Below, one piece after another: positions 9,199 to 18,181 of a stretch of 61,552 nucleotides of DNA. Under the pieces are notes generated by a model. It had not been told where the DNA came from and ran no database searches. It saw only the letters and a program-made list of their open reading frames with translations. The position numbers and the translations under genes were made by a program. Origin of the DNA: Acetobacter cerevisiae (lineage in GTDB: Bacteria > Pseudomonadota > Alphaproteobacteria > Acetobacterales > Acetobacteraceae); assembly GCF_001580535.1 (NCBI RefSeq), contig NZ_LHZA01000145.1:1-61552 (forward strand), in the 5' to 3' direction. Numbering within the stretch: position 1 is the stretch's first letter; the number at the start of each line of letters is the position of its first letter.

Positions 9199-10107
9199 AT
9201 GCGCATTCTCTTCATCACGGCCACACGCCTTGGCGATGCCGTGCTCTCGACCGGCCTTCTGGCCCACCTCATCCATATTTATCCGAATGCGCGCTTCACC
9301 ATTGCCTGCGGGCCAGTGGCGGCCGGATTATTCGAGAACCTGCCCGGACTCGAACGCGTGATCGTCATGACCAAGCGCACGCATGACCGGCACTGGCTGG
9401 ATTTGTGGAAAGCCTGTGTTGGGCAGAAGTGGGATCTGGCGATTGATCTGCGCGGCTCAGCCACCACATTTTTTCTGCGCACCCGCAAACGGCTAATTAT
9501 GCGCGGCGGCCGACGCCCCGGCCTGCGGCTGAACCATCTTGGCCAGCTTCTCCGCCTTTCCCCGTCCCCGATGCCGACTGTCTGGCTTTCTCAGGCCGAC
9601 AAGACGCTCGCCTGTCAGCTTATTCCCACGGACGCCGGGCCGATCATCGCCCTTGGCCCTACAGCCAACTGGACCGGAAAAATCTGGCCCACAGAGCGCT
9701 ATCTGCCGCTTTGGGCAGAGCTGTCCCGTCAGCTCCCCACGGCGCGCCCGGCCATTTTTTACGGCCCGGGAGAGCAGGAACGCGCCCTCGCCTTGCCCGT
9801 GCTGCAAGCTTTGCCAAACGCCATCGATGCCGGAGGCCGCTTCTCTCTGACGCAGGTTGCTGCCATGCTGGCCCGGTGCAGTCTGTTTATCGGGAACGAT
9901 TCCGGCCTGATGCATCTGGCTGCCGCTGCGGGCACGCCGACTCTTGGGCTATTCGGCCCCTCTCGTGCCTCGGAATATGCTCCCTCCGGTCGCTGTACCA
10001 CATGGGTTGCTGCGCCCGGTCCGGAGGGTGAAGCGCCTATTGCCGAACTATCTCTGACTGTTGTTGTTCAGGCCGCGTCCACCCTGCTGGCGGAGACCCA
10101 ATCATGA
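9199..10107 (+). CDS. glycosyltransferase family 9 (heptosyltransferase-like)
   Basis: 302 residues of the ADP-heptose:LPS heptosyltransferase family (GT-B fold), cytoplasmic face of the inner membrane. The N-terminal MRILFITATRLGDAVLST is the acceptor-side glycine-rich start, and FIGNDSGLMHLAAAAG followed by LGLFGPS is the donor-binding signature of GT9. Whether it is WaaC, WaaF or another transferase cannot be decided. First gene of a five-gene run (GT9, GT4, asnB, ygfZ, hisI) whose stops and starts overlap or nearly touch, which points to translational coupling. Confidence 0.88.
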   Translation: MRILFITATRLGDAVLSTGLLAHLIHIYPNARFTIACGPVAAGLFENLPGLERVIVMTKRTHDRHWLDLWKACVGQKWDLAIDLRGSATTFFLRTRKRLIMRGGRRPGLRLNHLGQLLRLSPSPMPTVWLSQADKTLACQLIPTDAGPIIALGPTANWTGKIWPTERYLPLWAELSRQLPTARPAIFYGPGEQERALALPVLQALPNAIDAGGRFSLTQVAAMLARCSLFIGNDSGLMHLAAAAGTPTLGLFGPSRASEYAPSGRCTTWVAAPGPEGEAPIAELSLTVVVQAASTLLAETQS

Positions 10108-11156
10108 CCACGCATTCCCCCTCTGCCACCCCGCTTCGCGTGGCGCACGTCATGGCTGGAGCCCCCACCGGCGGCGCTGAGTTGTTTTTTGAGCGACTTT
10201 GCATCGCGGAGGCCGCGTCCGGCCTTTCTGTTCTGCCCATTATCCGGAGAGACGCTGCGCGCGCAGCCCGGCTTCAGGCTGGCGGCGTCAACCCCTGTGA
10301 ACTCAAATTTGGCGGCCTGACCGACTGGCGCACACGTTCCCAGATCCGCACCCAGCTCAAACAGTTTGCTCCGCGTGTCACCGTCGCGTGGATGAACCGC
10401 GCAGCCCGCTTCACGCCGCAAGGCGACTGGATTCTGGCGGGGCGCCTTGGCGGGTTTTATGACCTCTCCTATTACCGCCGCTGCTCACACCTCATCGGCA
10501 ATACGCACGGGCTGGTGCGCTGGATGCGGGAACAGGGCTGGCCGCAGGACCGTGTGCATTACCTCCCCAATTTTGCGACAGAACTGGCTCATACCGCGCC
10601 GGTCCGGCCTGCAGGTCTGCCCCCCGGCGCGCCCTTCCTGCTGGCATTGGGCCGCCTGCACACCAACAAGGCATTTGATGTGCTCATCCGCGCCATGGCG
10701 CATTTGCCGGGCGTCTGGCTCGTCATTGCGGGTGAAGGGCCGGAACGCGCCGCGCTGGAAGACCTTGCCCGTAAGGAAGGTGTGGCGGACCGCGTGCTGA
10801 TGCCCGGCTGGGCCACGCAACCGGGCGGCCTGATTCGCGCCTGCACAGCACTCGTCTGCCCCTCCCGGCATGAACCGCTGGGCAATGTGGTGATTGAAGG
10901 CTTCTCGGCCCAAAAGCCGGTGGTCGCAGCGGCGTCTCAGGGGCCGACGGAACTGATTCGCTCCGGAGAAAACGGCCTGCTGGCCCCTGTGGAAGATGAC
11001 CGCACCCTCGCCCGCCAGCTTGCCGCCGTGCTGGAAGACCCGGTGCGGGCCAGCAAACTCGCGGCGGCTGGCCGGACGGATTATGAGCAGACGTTTGCAA
11101 CCGCGCCTGTGCTGAAAGCGTGGTCGGACTTTCTTTCCACTGTGGAGAACGCCTGA
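10104..11156 (+). CDS. glycosyltransferase family 4
   Basis: 350 residues with the GT-B fold. The N-terminal MAGAPTGGAELFFERL is the acceptor loop typical of GT4, and the C-terminal CPSRHEPLGNVVIEGF carries the E-x7-E donor motif, followed by AENGLLAP-type residues (here GENGLLAP). It starts inside the GT9 stop (ATGA overlap of 4 bases), so the two are surely cotranscribed. The likely job is adding a sugar to LPS core or a related surface glycan; the sugar is not predictable. Confidence 0.88.
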   Translation: MTTHSPSATPLRVAHVMAGAPTGGAELFFERLCIAEAASGLSVLPIIRRDAARAARLQAGGVNPCELKFGGLTDWRTRSQIRTQLKQFAPRVTVAWMNRAARFTPQGDWILAGRLGGFYDLSYYRRCSHLIGNTHGLVRWMREQGWPQDRVHYLPNFATELAHTAPVRPAGLPPGAPFLLALGRLHTNKAFDVLIRAMAHLPGVWLVIAGEGPERAALEDLARKEGVADRVLMPGWATQPGGLIRACTALVCPSRHEPLGNVVIEGFSAQKPVVAAASQGPTELIRSGENGLLAPVEDDRTLARQLAAVLEDPVRASKLAAAGRTDYEQTFATAPVLKAWSDFLSTVENA

Positions 11157-12928
11157 TGTGCGGCATTGGCGGTCTGGTTTACACACGCGGCACACAGCCC
11201 TGCGGGCAGGATGTGCTGGACCGCATGGCCGCCGCCCTGCAGCATCGTGGCCCGGATGGCACGCATTTTGCCCGCTTTCCGCATGCCGACCTCATCCATA
11301 CCCGCCTGTCCATTATTGATATTGCGGGGGGAGACCAGCCGCTCTCGGCTGGCTCCGGCACGCTGATCGCCAATGGCGAGATTTATAATGACCCGGAGAT
11401 TCGTGCGCAGATTGGCCCGGAACACTTCAGGACCGGCAGTGATTGCGAATCCCCCCTCCGGCTGTGGGAACGCCATGGCGCAGATTTCCCCCGCCACCTG
11501 CGCGGCATGTATGCCATTGCGTTGTATGACAGCGCACAGGATGAGCTGCTGCTCTCCCGTGACCCATTTGGCATAAAGCCGCTCTATTTCACGGAGTTTG
11601 ACGGCGGCGTCGCCTTTGCATCAGAACCCGCCGTGCTGCTGGCGGCAAACCTCGCGCCCCGTAATGCTTCCCCCTTAGCGCGGGATGAACTGCTGCAACT
11701 TCAGTTCACCACCGGGCGGGAGACCATTTTCAAAGGCATTTCCCGCGTGCTGCCCGGTGAGACCCTGCGCATTGTGCAGGGCCGTATTCTGGACCGCCAG
11801 CGCCTGTCGCCCCTGCCATCTCAGCCCAAAGCCCAGCCCCCCCTGACAGAAGAAACCGCGCTGGCGCAGCTGGATGAGGCGTTGATGAACAGCGTGCAGG
11901 CGCATGAACGCGCTGACGTGCCGTTCGGCCTGTTCCTGTCTGGCGGCATTGATAGCGCCAGCCTGCTAACGGCCATGAGCCGCCTGCCGCGCCCTGAAAA
12001 ACTGCGCACCTGGACAGCCGTTTTTGACGCCCCCAATGCCGCGAATGAAGCCGCCGCAGCAGCAGCCCTCGCCCGGGGCGCACAGGCCGAGCACCAGACC
12101 GTGCGCATTACCGCCAACAAGGTCTGGCAGCATCTGCCCACCATTGTGGCCTGCATGGATGACCCGGCAGCCGATTACGCCATTATCCCCACATGGTTTC
12201 TGGCGCAGGAAGCCACAAAGGATGTCCGCGTAATCCTCTCCGGTGAGGGCGGTGACGAACTTTTTGCAGGCTATGGCCGGTATCGCTCTGCCGTGCGCCC
12301 GTGGTGGCAGGGTGGCCGCCGCATGTGGCGACACGGCATGTTTGACAGTCTGGATATCCTCCGTAACCGCCCGACCCGCTGGCGCGATGGCATTATGGCC
12401 GCCGAAATGGCAGCTCCCCATGCGCCCACCCGTCTTTCCGCTGCACAGGCCGTTGATATTGCCGAATGGCTGCCCAATGATCTGCTGCTTAAGCTGGACC
12501 GTTGCCTGATGGCGCATGGGCTGGAAGGGCGCACGCCCCTGCTGGACCCGGTCGTGACAGATCTGGCATGGCACCTGCCGGACACGCTGCGTGTGCGTGG
12601 AGATAAAGGCAAATGGCTACTACGCCGCTGGCTGGAACAGCACTGCCCGGCAGCCCGCCCCTTTGCTCCCAAACAGGGCTTTACGGTGCCGATTGGGGCG
12701 TGGATTGCAGAAGACAGCGCGCGACTGGGCCAACTGGTTGCGCAACAGGATTGCATTCAGGAAATTGCCAAACCCGAGCGGGTACGCGCACTCTTTCAGG
12801 CAGCAGCCGGCCGTAAAACCGGCCCTGCTGCCTGGACGTTACTGTTCTATGCCTTATGGCACCAGACACATATCCGCGGGCTGGCCCCGACGGGTGACGT
12901 TTTTGAAACACTCAACCAGTCCTCTTGA
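11156..12928 (+). CDS. asnB: asparagine synthetase (glutamine-hydrolysing)
   Basis: 590 residues. The start is set by the N-terminal nucleophile: MCGIGG places Cys at position 2, as required after Met removal. This ATG overlaps the stop of the preceding glycosyltransferase by one base (TGATG); a start 12 codons upstream would bury the catalytic Cys. The glutaminase half has GEIYND and SRDPFGIKPLY; the synthetase half has the PP-loop LSGGIDSAS and SGEGGDELFAGY. All key motifs look intact. It could make free asparagine or, given its place between glycan genes, amidate a sugar acid; the sequence alone does not decide. Confidence 0.9.
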   Translation: MCGIGGLVYTRGTQPCGQDVLDRMAAALQHRGPDGTHFARFPHADLIHTRLSIIDIAGGDQPLSAGSGTLIANGEIYNDPEIRAQIGPEHFRTGSDCESPLRLWERHGADFPRHLRGMYAIALYDSAQDELLLSRDPFGIKPLYFTEFDGGVAFASEPAVLLAANLAPRNASPLARDELLQLQFTTGRETIFKGISRVLPGETLRIVQGRILDRQRLSPLPSQPKAQPPLTEETALAQLDEALMNSVQAHERADVPFGLFLSGGIDSASLLTAMSRLPRPEKLRTWTAVFDAPNAANEAAAAAALARGAQAEHQTVRITANKVWQHLPTIVACMDDPAADYAIIPTWFLAQEATKDVRVILSGEGGDELFAGYGRYRSAVRPWWQGGRRMWRHGMFDSLDILRNRPTRWRDGIMAAEMAAPHAPTRLSAAQAVDIAEWLPNDLLLKLDRCLMAHGLEGRTPLLDPVVTDLAWHLPDTLRVRGDKGKWLLRRWLEQHCPAARPFAPKQGFTVPIGAWIAEDSARLGQLVAQQDCIQEIAKPERVRALFQAAAGRKTGPAAWTLLFYALWHQTHIRGLAPTGDVFETLNQSS

Positions 12929-12957
12929 GGTCTGCACCATCATCGGGAGCACCTGTC

Positions 12958-13848
12958 ATGCCTACCCCTTCCCATAGTGCCCTGCTGGAAAACCGGACCG
13001 TCCTCAAACTCTCAGGCGCGGACCGCGTGAAGTTCCTGCAAGGGCTCGTGACGGCAGATGTCGCCGCCCTTGAACCCGGACAGGCCACATGGTCCGCCTG
13101 CCTCACCCCGCAAGGCCGCTGGCAGGCCGATTTCTTTCTGGTGGCAGACCCGGATGACACCTGCCTGCTGCTGGATTGCGCCAGTGAGCAAGCCGAGGGC
13201 CTGCGCAAACAACTGCTCCGCTTCCGCCTGCGGGCCGATGTGCAGATGGAAGCCACCGGCATGCGCGTTATGGTTGCATGGGGCGAGATGCCAGATGCTG
13301 CCCTGATGGAAAACACCATCAGCTTTGCAGACCCCCGCCTTCCTGCCGCCGGATGGCGTTTGCTTGATGTGCCGGAAGACACACAGCCCACCGACACCCT
13401 GCAGGACTACAATCTGCACCGGCTGGTTCTGGGGCTGCCCGATGGCGTGCAGGATTGTGAAGTAGGCCGCACGCTGGCCGCAGAAGCCAATATGGATCTG
13501 CTTGGCGGCGTCTCATGGAGCAAGGGCTGCTTTATGGGGCAAGAAGTCACGGCCCGTATGCATTATCGCACTCTGGTCAAACGCCGGATGGTCCCCGTTG
13601 CCTGCACCGGCCCCTTGCCTGCCCCCGGCACCCCTGTTCTGGCGGACGGGGCAGAGGTTGGCACGCTCTGTTCCTCGCAGGATCATGTCGGTCTTGCCTT
13701 GCTCAAAACCAGCGCAGCGACGGCACAAACACTCGACTGCGGCGGCCATCATGTTGTGCCCCGCCCGCCAGTCTGGCTGACCGCGGCCCTTACGCCGCCT
13801 CAGCCTCCCTCTTCCACACCCAACCCGGACTCATCTGCATCCTCATGA
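12958..13848 (+). CDS. ygfZ: folate-binding Fe-S/tRNA-modification protein YgfZ
   Basis: 296 residues related to the T-protein of glycine cleavage. YgfZ/IBA57 proteins bind tetrahydrofolate and help maintain certain Fe-S enzymes such as MiaB. The family signature K-G-C-[FY]-x-G-Q-E is present as KGCFMGQE, followed by VTARMHYR. The ATG is preceded by GGGAG with an 8-base gap, which favours it over the TTG eleven codons upstream that overlaps asnB. The last ~15 residues are a Pro/Ser-rich tail. It overlaps hisI by 4 bases. Confidence 0.9.
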   Translation: MPTPSHSALLENRTVLKLSGADRVKFLQGLVTADVAALEPGQATWSACLTPQGRWQADFFLVADPDDTCLLLDCASEQAEGLRKQLLRFRLRADVQMEATGMRVMVAWGEMPDAALMENTISFADPRLPAAGWRLLDVPEDTQPTDTLQDYNLHRLVLGLPDGVQDCEVGRTLAAEANMDLLGGVSWSKGCFMGQEVTARMHYRTLVKRRMVPVACTGPLPAPGTPVLADGAEVGTLCSSQDHVGLALLKTSAATAQTLDCGGHHVVPRPPVWLTAALTPPQPPSSTPNPDSSASS

Positions 13849-14264
13849 CCTATCAGGCCCCCACACCCGCCGCCCTTTCCAGCATGCTGGACGTCGTCAA
13901 ATTTGACGCCTCCGGCCTGATTGCCGCCATTGCCCAGCAGCATGACACGGGCGAAGTCCTGATGATTGCGTGGATGACGCGCGATGCCTTGCAGGAAACG
14001 CTGGAAACAGGCCGCGTCTGCTATTTTTCCCGCAGCCGCCAGAAACTGTGGCGCAAAGGCGAAACATCCGGGCAAATTCAGCATCTGATTGAAGCGCGTC
14101 TGGATTGTGATGCCGATGCCGTGCTGCTGCTGGTCAACCAGATTGGCGTAGCCTGCCACACGGGCCGCCGTAGCTGCTTTTACCGCGCCTTCGGCCCGGA
14201 AGGGCTGGTAGAACTGACCAAACCAGAAATCGACCCGCACGCTTTGTATGGCAAAAAGGCCTGA
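13845..14264 (+). CDS. hisI: phosphoribosyl-AMP cyclohydrolase
   Basis: 139 residues; hydrolyses the adenine ring of phosphoribosyl-AMP in histidine synthesis. The metal-binding stretch DCDADAVLLLV and the two later cysteines in GVACHTGRRSCFY are the family signature. The ATGA overlap with ygfZ fixes the start. There is no HisE domain and no other his gene nearby, so histidine genes are scattered in this genome. Last gene of the envelope operon; a hairpin follows. Confidence 0.94.
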   Translation: MTYQAPTPAALSSMLDVVKFDASGLIAAIAQQHDTGEVLMIAWMTRDALQETLETGRVCYFSRSRQKLWRKGETSGQIQHLIEARLDCDADAVLLLVNQIGVACHTGRRSCFYRAFGPEGLVELTKPEIDPHALYGKKA

Positions 14265-14273
14265 ACAGGCCGA

Positions 14274-14309
14274 TCTGGCAAGGGCTGCCCACAAAGCGCC
14301 CTTGCCAGA
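14274..14309 (+). terminator. hairpin terminator after hisI
   Basis: TCTGGCAAGGGC and GCCCTTGCCAGA form a perfect 12-base stem with a 12-base loop, followed by CTCTCTCTC rather than a pure T-run. Its place ten bases after the last stop of the operon supports termination. Confidence 0.7.
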
Positions 14310-14514
14310 CTCTCTCTCAAAAAATGCTTTGAACGCCTAACGCACTTTCCAAAGAACGGAAAAGAGTTTTTGCGCGCAATAAACTGGATGTTGAAAAACA
14401 AAACCGGGCATAACCAGTTACAATAAAGACGACCAGATCGCCCGAACCAAACCTTAGCCAGCCAGCAGAATCACAAACCCTGTCACAGCCTTTCCGTAAC
14501 GAATGCTGCTAAGA

Positions 14515-15720
14515 TCAAACGTTTTCTGATCCGCTTGTCTTCCTGGCCTTATCTTCCAAAAGCTGAAGCACAGCGTCCGCCGCCGCATCGGCTGGCAGCT
14601 TCCCCCCCGGCCCCTGCAAACCATGCAGAACGGTTTTAAAGGCATCCTTCTGCCCATTCGCCAGCTTTGGGTTTTCAAACAACGCCCGCACGGCACTGGC
14701 CAGCACGGAGGGACGGCACTGTTCCTGCAACAACTCCGGCACAATGGCCCGCCCGGCCAGCAGATTGACCATGGCCACATACGGCACCCGGATCAGCCGC
14801 CGTGCCATGAAGGCTGTCAGCGGATTAACGCGATATGTTACCGCCATCGGCACCCCCGCCAGCGCGAGTTCCAGCGTTGAGGTGCCGGATTTGGTCAGAG
14901 CCGCCCCTGCTGCGGCAAATGCATCATGCTTGTCCTGCACGTCCGTCACGATCACAGGCCGAACCGGCCAGCGAGCCGTCTCCCGTGCCACAGTTGCAGC
15001 CACAACAGGGGACACCGGAATAACCGGCACCACATCCGGCATGTCTCGTTGCAACAGAGCCAGCATCTTCCCGAAGACAGGCAATAAGCGCGGTGCTTCT
15101 GAACGCCGACTGCCGGGCATCAGGATCAACACCCGCGCGCCCTCTTTCAGACCGTGTTGCTGATAAAACCGGGCTGCATCCCCCGTCTCCGCACCGGATT
15201 GCAAAACCGGATGCCCGACAAATTTGGTCAACAGGCCATGTTTGCTGAAAAACTCTTCTTCAAACGGCAGCAGGCACAGCAACTCTTCCCACAGGCCGGG
15301 GAATTCCTTCACGCGCTTCTGCCGCCACGCCCACACCTGCGGGGCCACGTAATGCACACGCGGGATGCCGAGCCCGGCAATGCGCTTCAGCAACCGCAAG
15401 GTAAAGCCGGGGCTGTCGATCGTCACCACAAGGTCTGGCCTGCGGGCTTCAATATCCTGCACGGCTTCATTCAGCCGGGCGGAGAGTGAGCGCAGGCGCG
15501 GCAGGACTTCCACCAGCCCCATCACGGCCAGATCCCGCATGGGGAACAGGCTGTGCAGCCCCTGCTCTTCCATCCGCACACCGCCCACACCTGCAAAGCG
15601 GATGGCCGGGTTCCGGGCGCGCAACGCGTGCATCAGGCGCGCGCCCAGCACGTCACCACTGGCCTCACCAGCCAGAATCCAGATCAGAGGGGCAGCAGAA
15701 GAAGGAGCATTGACAACCAT
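14515..15720 (-). CDS. lpxB: lipid-A-disaccharide synthase
   Basis: 401 residues, GT19 family; joins UDP-2,3-diacylglucosamine and lipid X to form the lipid A disaccharide at the inner membrane. Motifs in order: LAGEASGD near the start, GVGGVRM, MRDLAVMGLVEVLPRL, YVAPQVWAWRQKR, LPFEEEFF, FVGHPVL, LMPGSRRSE and SGTSTLELALAGVPM. The usual neighbours lpxA, lpxD and fabZ are absent, so it is alone here. It converges on hisI; the 250-base gap between them holds the hisI hairpin. Confidence 0.96.
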   Translation of the reverse strand: MVVNAPSSAAPLIWILAGEASGDVLGARLMHALRARNPAIRFAGVGGVRMEEQGLHSLFPMRDLAVMGLVEVLPRLRSLSARLNEAVQDIEARRPDLVVTIDSPGFTLRLLKRIAGLGIPRVHYVAPQVWAWRQKRVKEFPGLWEELLCLLPFEEEFFSKHGLLTKFVGHPVLQSGAETGDAARFYQQHGLKEGARVLILMPGSRRSEAPRLLPVFGKMLALLQRDMPDVVPVIPVSPVVAATVARETARWPVRPVIVTDVQDKHDAFAAAGAALTKSGTSTLELALAGVPMAVTYRVNPLTAFMARRLIRVPYVAMVNLLAGRAIVPELLQEQCRPSVLASAVRALFENPKLANGQKDAFKTVLHGLQGPGGKLPADAAADAVLQLLEDKARKTSGSENV

Positions 15721-15780
15721 ACCTCACGCATACCGGGCCACCTGAGGCAGCACAATGTCCACTTTATGGCCAGTATCGGC

Positions 15781-15794
15781 TTATGACGTCATAA
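15781..15794. promoter_or_regulatory. perfect 14-base palindrome, possible operator
   Basis: TTATGACGTCATAA is self-complementary over 14 bases, and GGC/GCC extend the symmetry after one unpaired base. It lies about 60 bases before the lpxB start and about 135 before the SulP start, in a divergent promoter region. Binding protein unknown. Confidence 0.45.
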
Positions 15795-15929
15795 AGCCCG
15801 GTGCACCAACGGATAGTGGCCGCTCGCCTGCGCCATATGCCTGCACAGCGAAGCAACAAGGCTCAGAAAAACCTTTTCGTTACAGCCGCGTCCATCTTAT
15901 GCCCTCCTGTATAGAGAAAAACACCAGAC

Positions 15930-17429
15930 ATGGCAGAAAGGGGTCTCGTGACTGTTAGCCAATATCTCAAAGAATGGACGGACGATCCGGTCAAAAACGT
16001 TCTGGCCGGGATGGTCGGAACCTTTGCGCTGATCCCGGAAGTCATCGCCTTTTCCTACGCAGCGGGCGTGGCCCCTGCGGTGGGGCTGTTTGCCTCCTTT
16101 GTCATCAGCATCGCCATTGCCATTACCGGTGGCCGACCGGGGATGATTTCCGGAGCAGCAGGCTCCGTGGCTCTGGTGGCAGCGGACCTCGTGCATGGAT
16201 ACGGGTTTGATTATCTGCTGCTTGCTACTTTGCTGGCCGGTGCGTTCCAGATTGTGTTCGGCCTGCTCAAGCTGCAAAGCATGATGCGCTTTGTCTCGCG
16301 TGAGGTGGAGACAGGCTTTGTGAACGCGCTCGGCCTGCTGATCTTTTCCGCGCAGATTCCGCAGATGCTGCATGTCACATGGCATACCTATGCGCTAATC
16401 GCTCTGGGGCTGGCCATTGTCTATCTGCTGCCGCGCATCACCACAGTCATCCCCTCTCCCCTTATCTGCATTCTGGTGCTTACCGGGCTGACCATGGCCG
16501 TGCCCATGCCGGTGCATGTGGTGTCTGATCTGGGCGCGCTGCCCACCGGCCTGCCGTCCCTCACGCTGCCGCATGTGCCCATGACGGTAGAAACCTTTAA
16601 AATCGTGCTGCCCTATGCCTTCGCAATGGCCATGGTCGGGCTGCTGGAATCCCTCATGACCGCCACCGTGGTGGATGAAATGACGGACACCCACAGCAAC
16701 AAGCGCATGGAATGCACCGGGCTTGGCATTTCAAACATGTTTGTCGGCTTTTTTGGCGGCATGGCGGGCTGCGGGATGATCGGCCAGACCGTGGGCAACC
16801 TCCGTTATGGCGGGCGAGGCCGGCTCTCAACCTTCACCGCCGGGGCTTTCCTGCTTCTGCTGCTGGTGGCCTGCCACGGGTTTGTGGCCCGCGTGCCGGT
16901 GGCTGCTCTGGTGGCCATCATGATTATGGTGTCCGTCAGCACGTTCTCATGGTCGTCCCTGCGTGACCTTGTGCGGCATCCGCGCCTGTCTTCCACCGTC
17001 ATGCTGGTAACGGTTATCGTGGTGGTCCTCACGCATGATCTGGCCGCCGGGGTGGCCTGTGGCGTACTGCTCAGCGGGCTGTTCTTCTCCTTTCAGGTCA
17101 TGAAGCTACTGAAAGTGAACAACACGCTGAGCACCGATGGCACCACCCGCACCTACCATGTGCAGGGGCAGGTGTTTTTTGCCTCCGCCAGCCTCCTGTC
17201 TGACGCCATTGATTTTCAGGATACCGCCAGCCACATCGTGCTGGACCTGAAAGACGCCCGGCTGTGGGACATCAGTGCGGCTGATACGCTGGAGAAAATC
17301 GTCTCCCGCCTGCAAGGGCGCGGCAAAACGGTGCAGGTCATGAACCCGGACGCCCGCGCAGCACAACTGCTCAACGCGCTGGGGCATGATACCCTTCTGG
17401 CGGACACACAGACGCACCCTGCGGCTTAA
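15930..17429 (+). CDS. SulP-family anion transporter with STAS domain
   Basis: 499 residues: about 10-14 membrane segments (to roughly residue 390) followed by a cytoplasmic STAS domain (about 400-490, [24 protein letters not shown]). Members move sulfate, bicarbonate or other anions, usually with Na+ or H+. The opening segment [19 protein letters not shown] is typical of the bacterial BicA/YbaR-like branch. The substrate is not predictable. An alternative GTG start at 15948 follows AAAGGGG and would remove six residues. It stands alone and ends in a strong terminator. Confidence 0.87.
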   Translation: MAERGLVTVSQYLKEWTDDPVKNVLAGMVGTFALIPEVIAFSYAAGVAPAVGLFASFVISIAIAITGGRPGMISGAAGSVALVAADLVHGYGFDYLLLATLLAGAFQIVFGLLKLQSMMRFVSREVETGFVNALGLLIFSAQIPQMLHVTWHTYALIALGLAIVYLLPRITTVIPSPLICILVLTGLTMAVPMPVHVVSDLGALPTGLPSLTLPHVPMTVETFKIVLPYAFAMAMVGLLESLMTATVVDEMTDTHSNKRMECTGLGISNMFVGFFGGMAGCGMIGQTVGNLRYGGRGRLSTFTAGAFLLLLLVACHGFVARVPVAALVAIMIMVSVSTFSWSSLRDLVRHPRLSSTVMLVTVIVVVLTHDLAAGVACGVLLSGLFFSFQVMKLLKVNNTLSTDGTTRTYHVQGQVFFASASLLSDAIDFQDTASHIVLDLKDARLWDISAADTLEKIVSRLQGRGKTVQVMNPDARAAQLLNALGHDTLLADTQTHPAA

Positions 17430-17451
17430 TCCGCGCTTCAAAACACTTTGC

Positions 17452-17490
17452 AAAAAGCCCCGCCAGAACCAGCGTCTGGCGGGGCTTTTT
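17452..17490. terminator. terminator after the SulP gene
   Basis: AAAAAGCCCCGCCAGA and TCTGGCGGGGCTTTTT pair perfectly over 16 bases with a 7-base loop. A- and T-tracts on both sides could let it serve the convergent msrQ as well. Confidence 0.88.
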
Positions 17491-17556
17491 TATGCCTAAT
17501 GCATTTCCTATGCATTCCTCAGAAAAACGATGTTCTTCCGTTGAAAAATTCAAACG

Positions 17557-18177
17557 TCAGACGGGTCGTTTCCCCGGTTTCGGCACCAGCCGCAAGGAAA
17601 GCAGAGCGACGGCTATCGCCGCATAAATGAACGGCTCCGTGTGCCAGGTTTTGAAGGCAATGGCGTAGTGAACAGAGGCCAGAATCATAGCCACATAAAC
17701 CAGCTTATGCAGCTTCGCCCAACGCCGCCCCAACGCGATGATCGCCCTCCGCGTGGAGGTCAGAGCCAGCACCAGCAAGATCAGGAATGTCAGCACCCCA
17801 AAGGTCAGGAACGGACGGCTGGTAAAGTCCTTCCACAAGACATGCGTATCAAAATGCCGTGCCACACCAACATAAAACACCACATGCAGCGCCGCATAAC
17901 TAAAGGCCAGCAACCCAAGCGGGCGGCGATAAACCATGAAGTCCAGCCCGGCAAAACGCCTGAGCGGGCTAATCGCCAGCGAGATTAGCAAAAACCGGAA
18001 CGCCCACCGCCCGAAATCATGCAAGCAGACGGAAACCGGGTTTGGCCCCAGCGTGTTCGCCATCCCCTGCGCAATGTCAGACACAGCGGGGATCAGACAA
18101 AACAGATACAGAAAAACCTGCCGCGTCAGCGGAGAAAAACGGGAACGCCGCCGCCGGCCAGAAGAGGGTGGTGCCAT
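17557..18177 (-). CDS. msrQ: MsrQ, heme-binding membrane subunit of MsrPQ
   Basis: 206 residues with about six membrane helices, of the ferric-reductase-like family. It passes electrons from the quinone pool or flavin to periplasmic MsrP. Candidate heme ligands are the histidines in ALHVVFYV, WAKLHKLVY and ASVHYAIA. The ATG at 18177 lies 4 bases after the msrP stop; the open frame extends further upstream but that part overlaps msrP and is not membrane-like. The msrP-msrQ order is the standard operon. Confidence 0.9.
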   Translation of the reverse strand: MAPPSSGRRRRSRFSPLTRQVFLYLFCLIPAVSDIAQGMANTLGPNPVSVCLHDFGRWAFRFLLISLAISPLRRFAGLDFMVYRRPLGLLAFSYAALHVVFYVGVARHFDTHVLWKDFTSRPFLTFGVLTFLILLVLALTSTRRAIIALGRRWAKLHKLVYVAMILASVHYAIAFKTWHTEPFIYAAIAVALLSLRLVPKPGKRPV

Positions 18178-18181
18178 CCGC

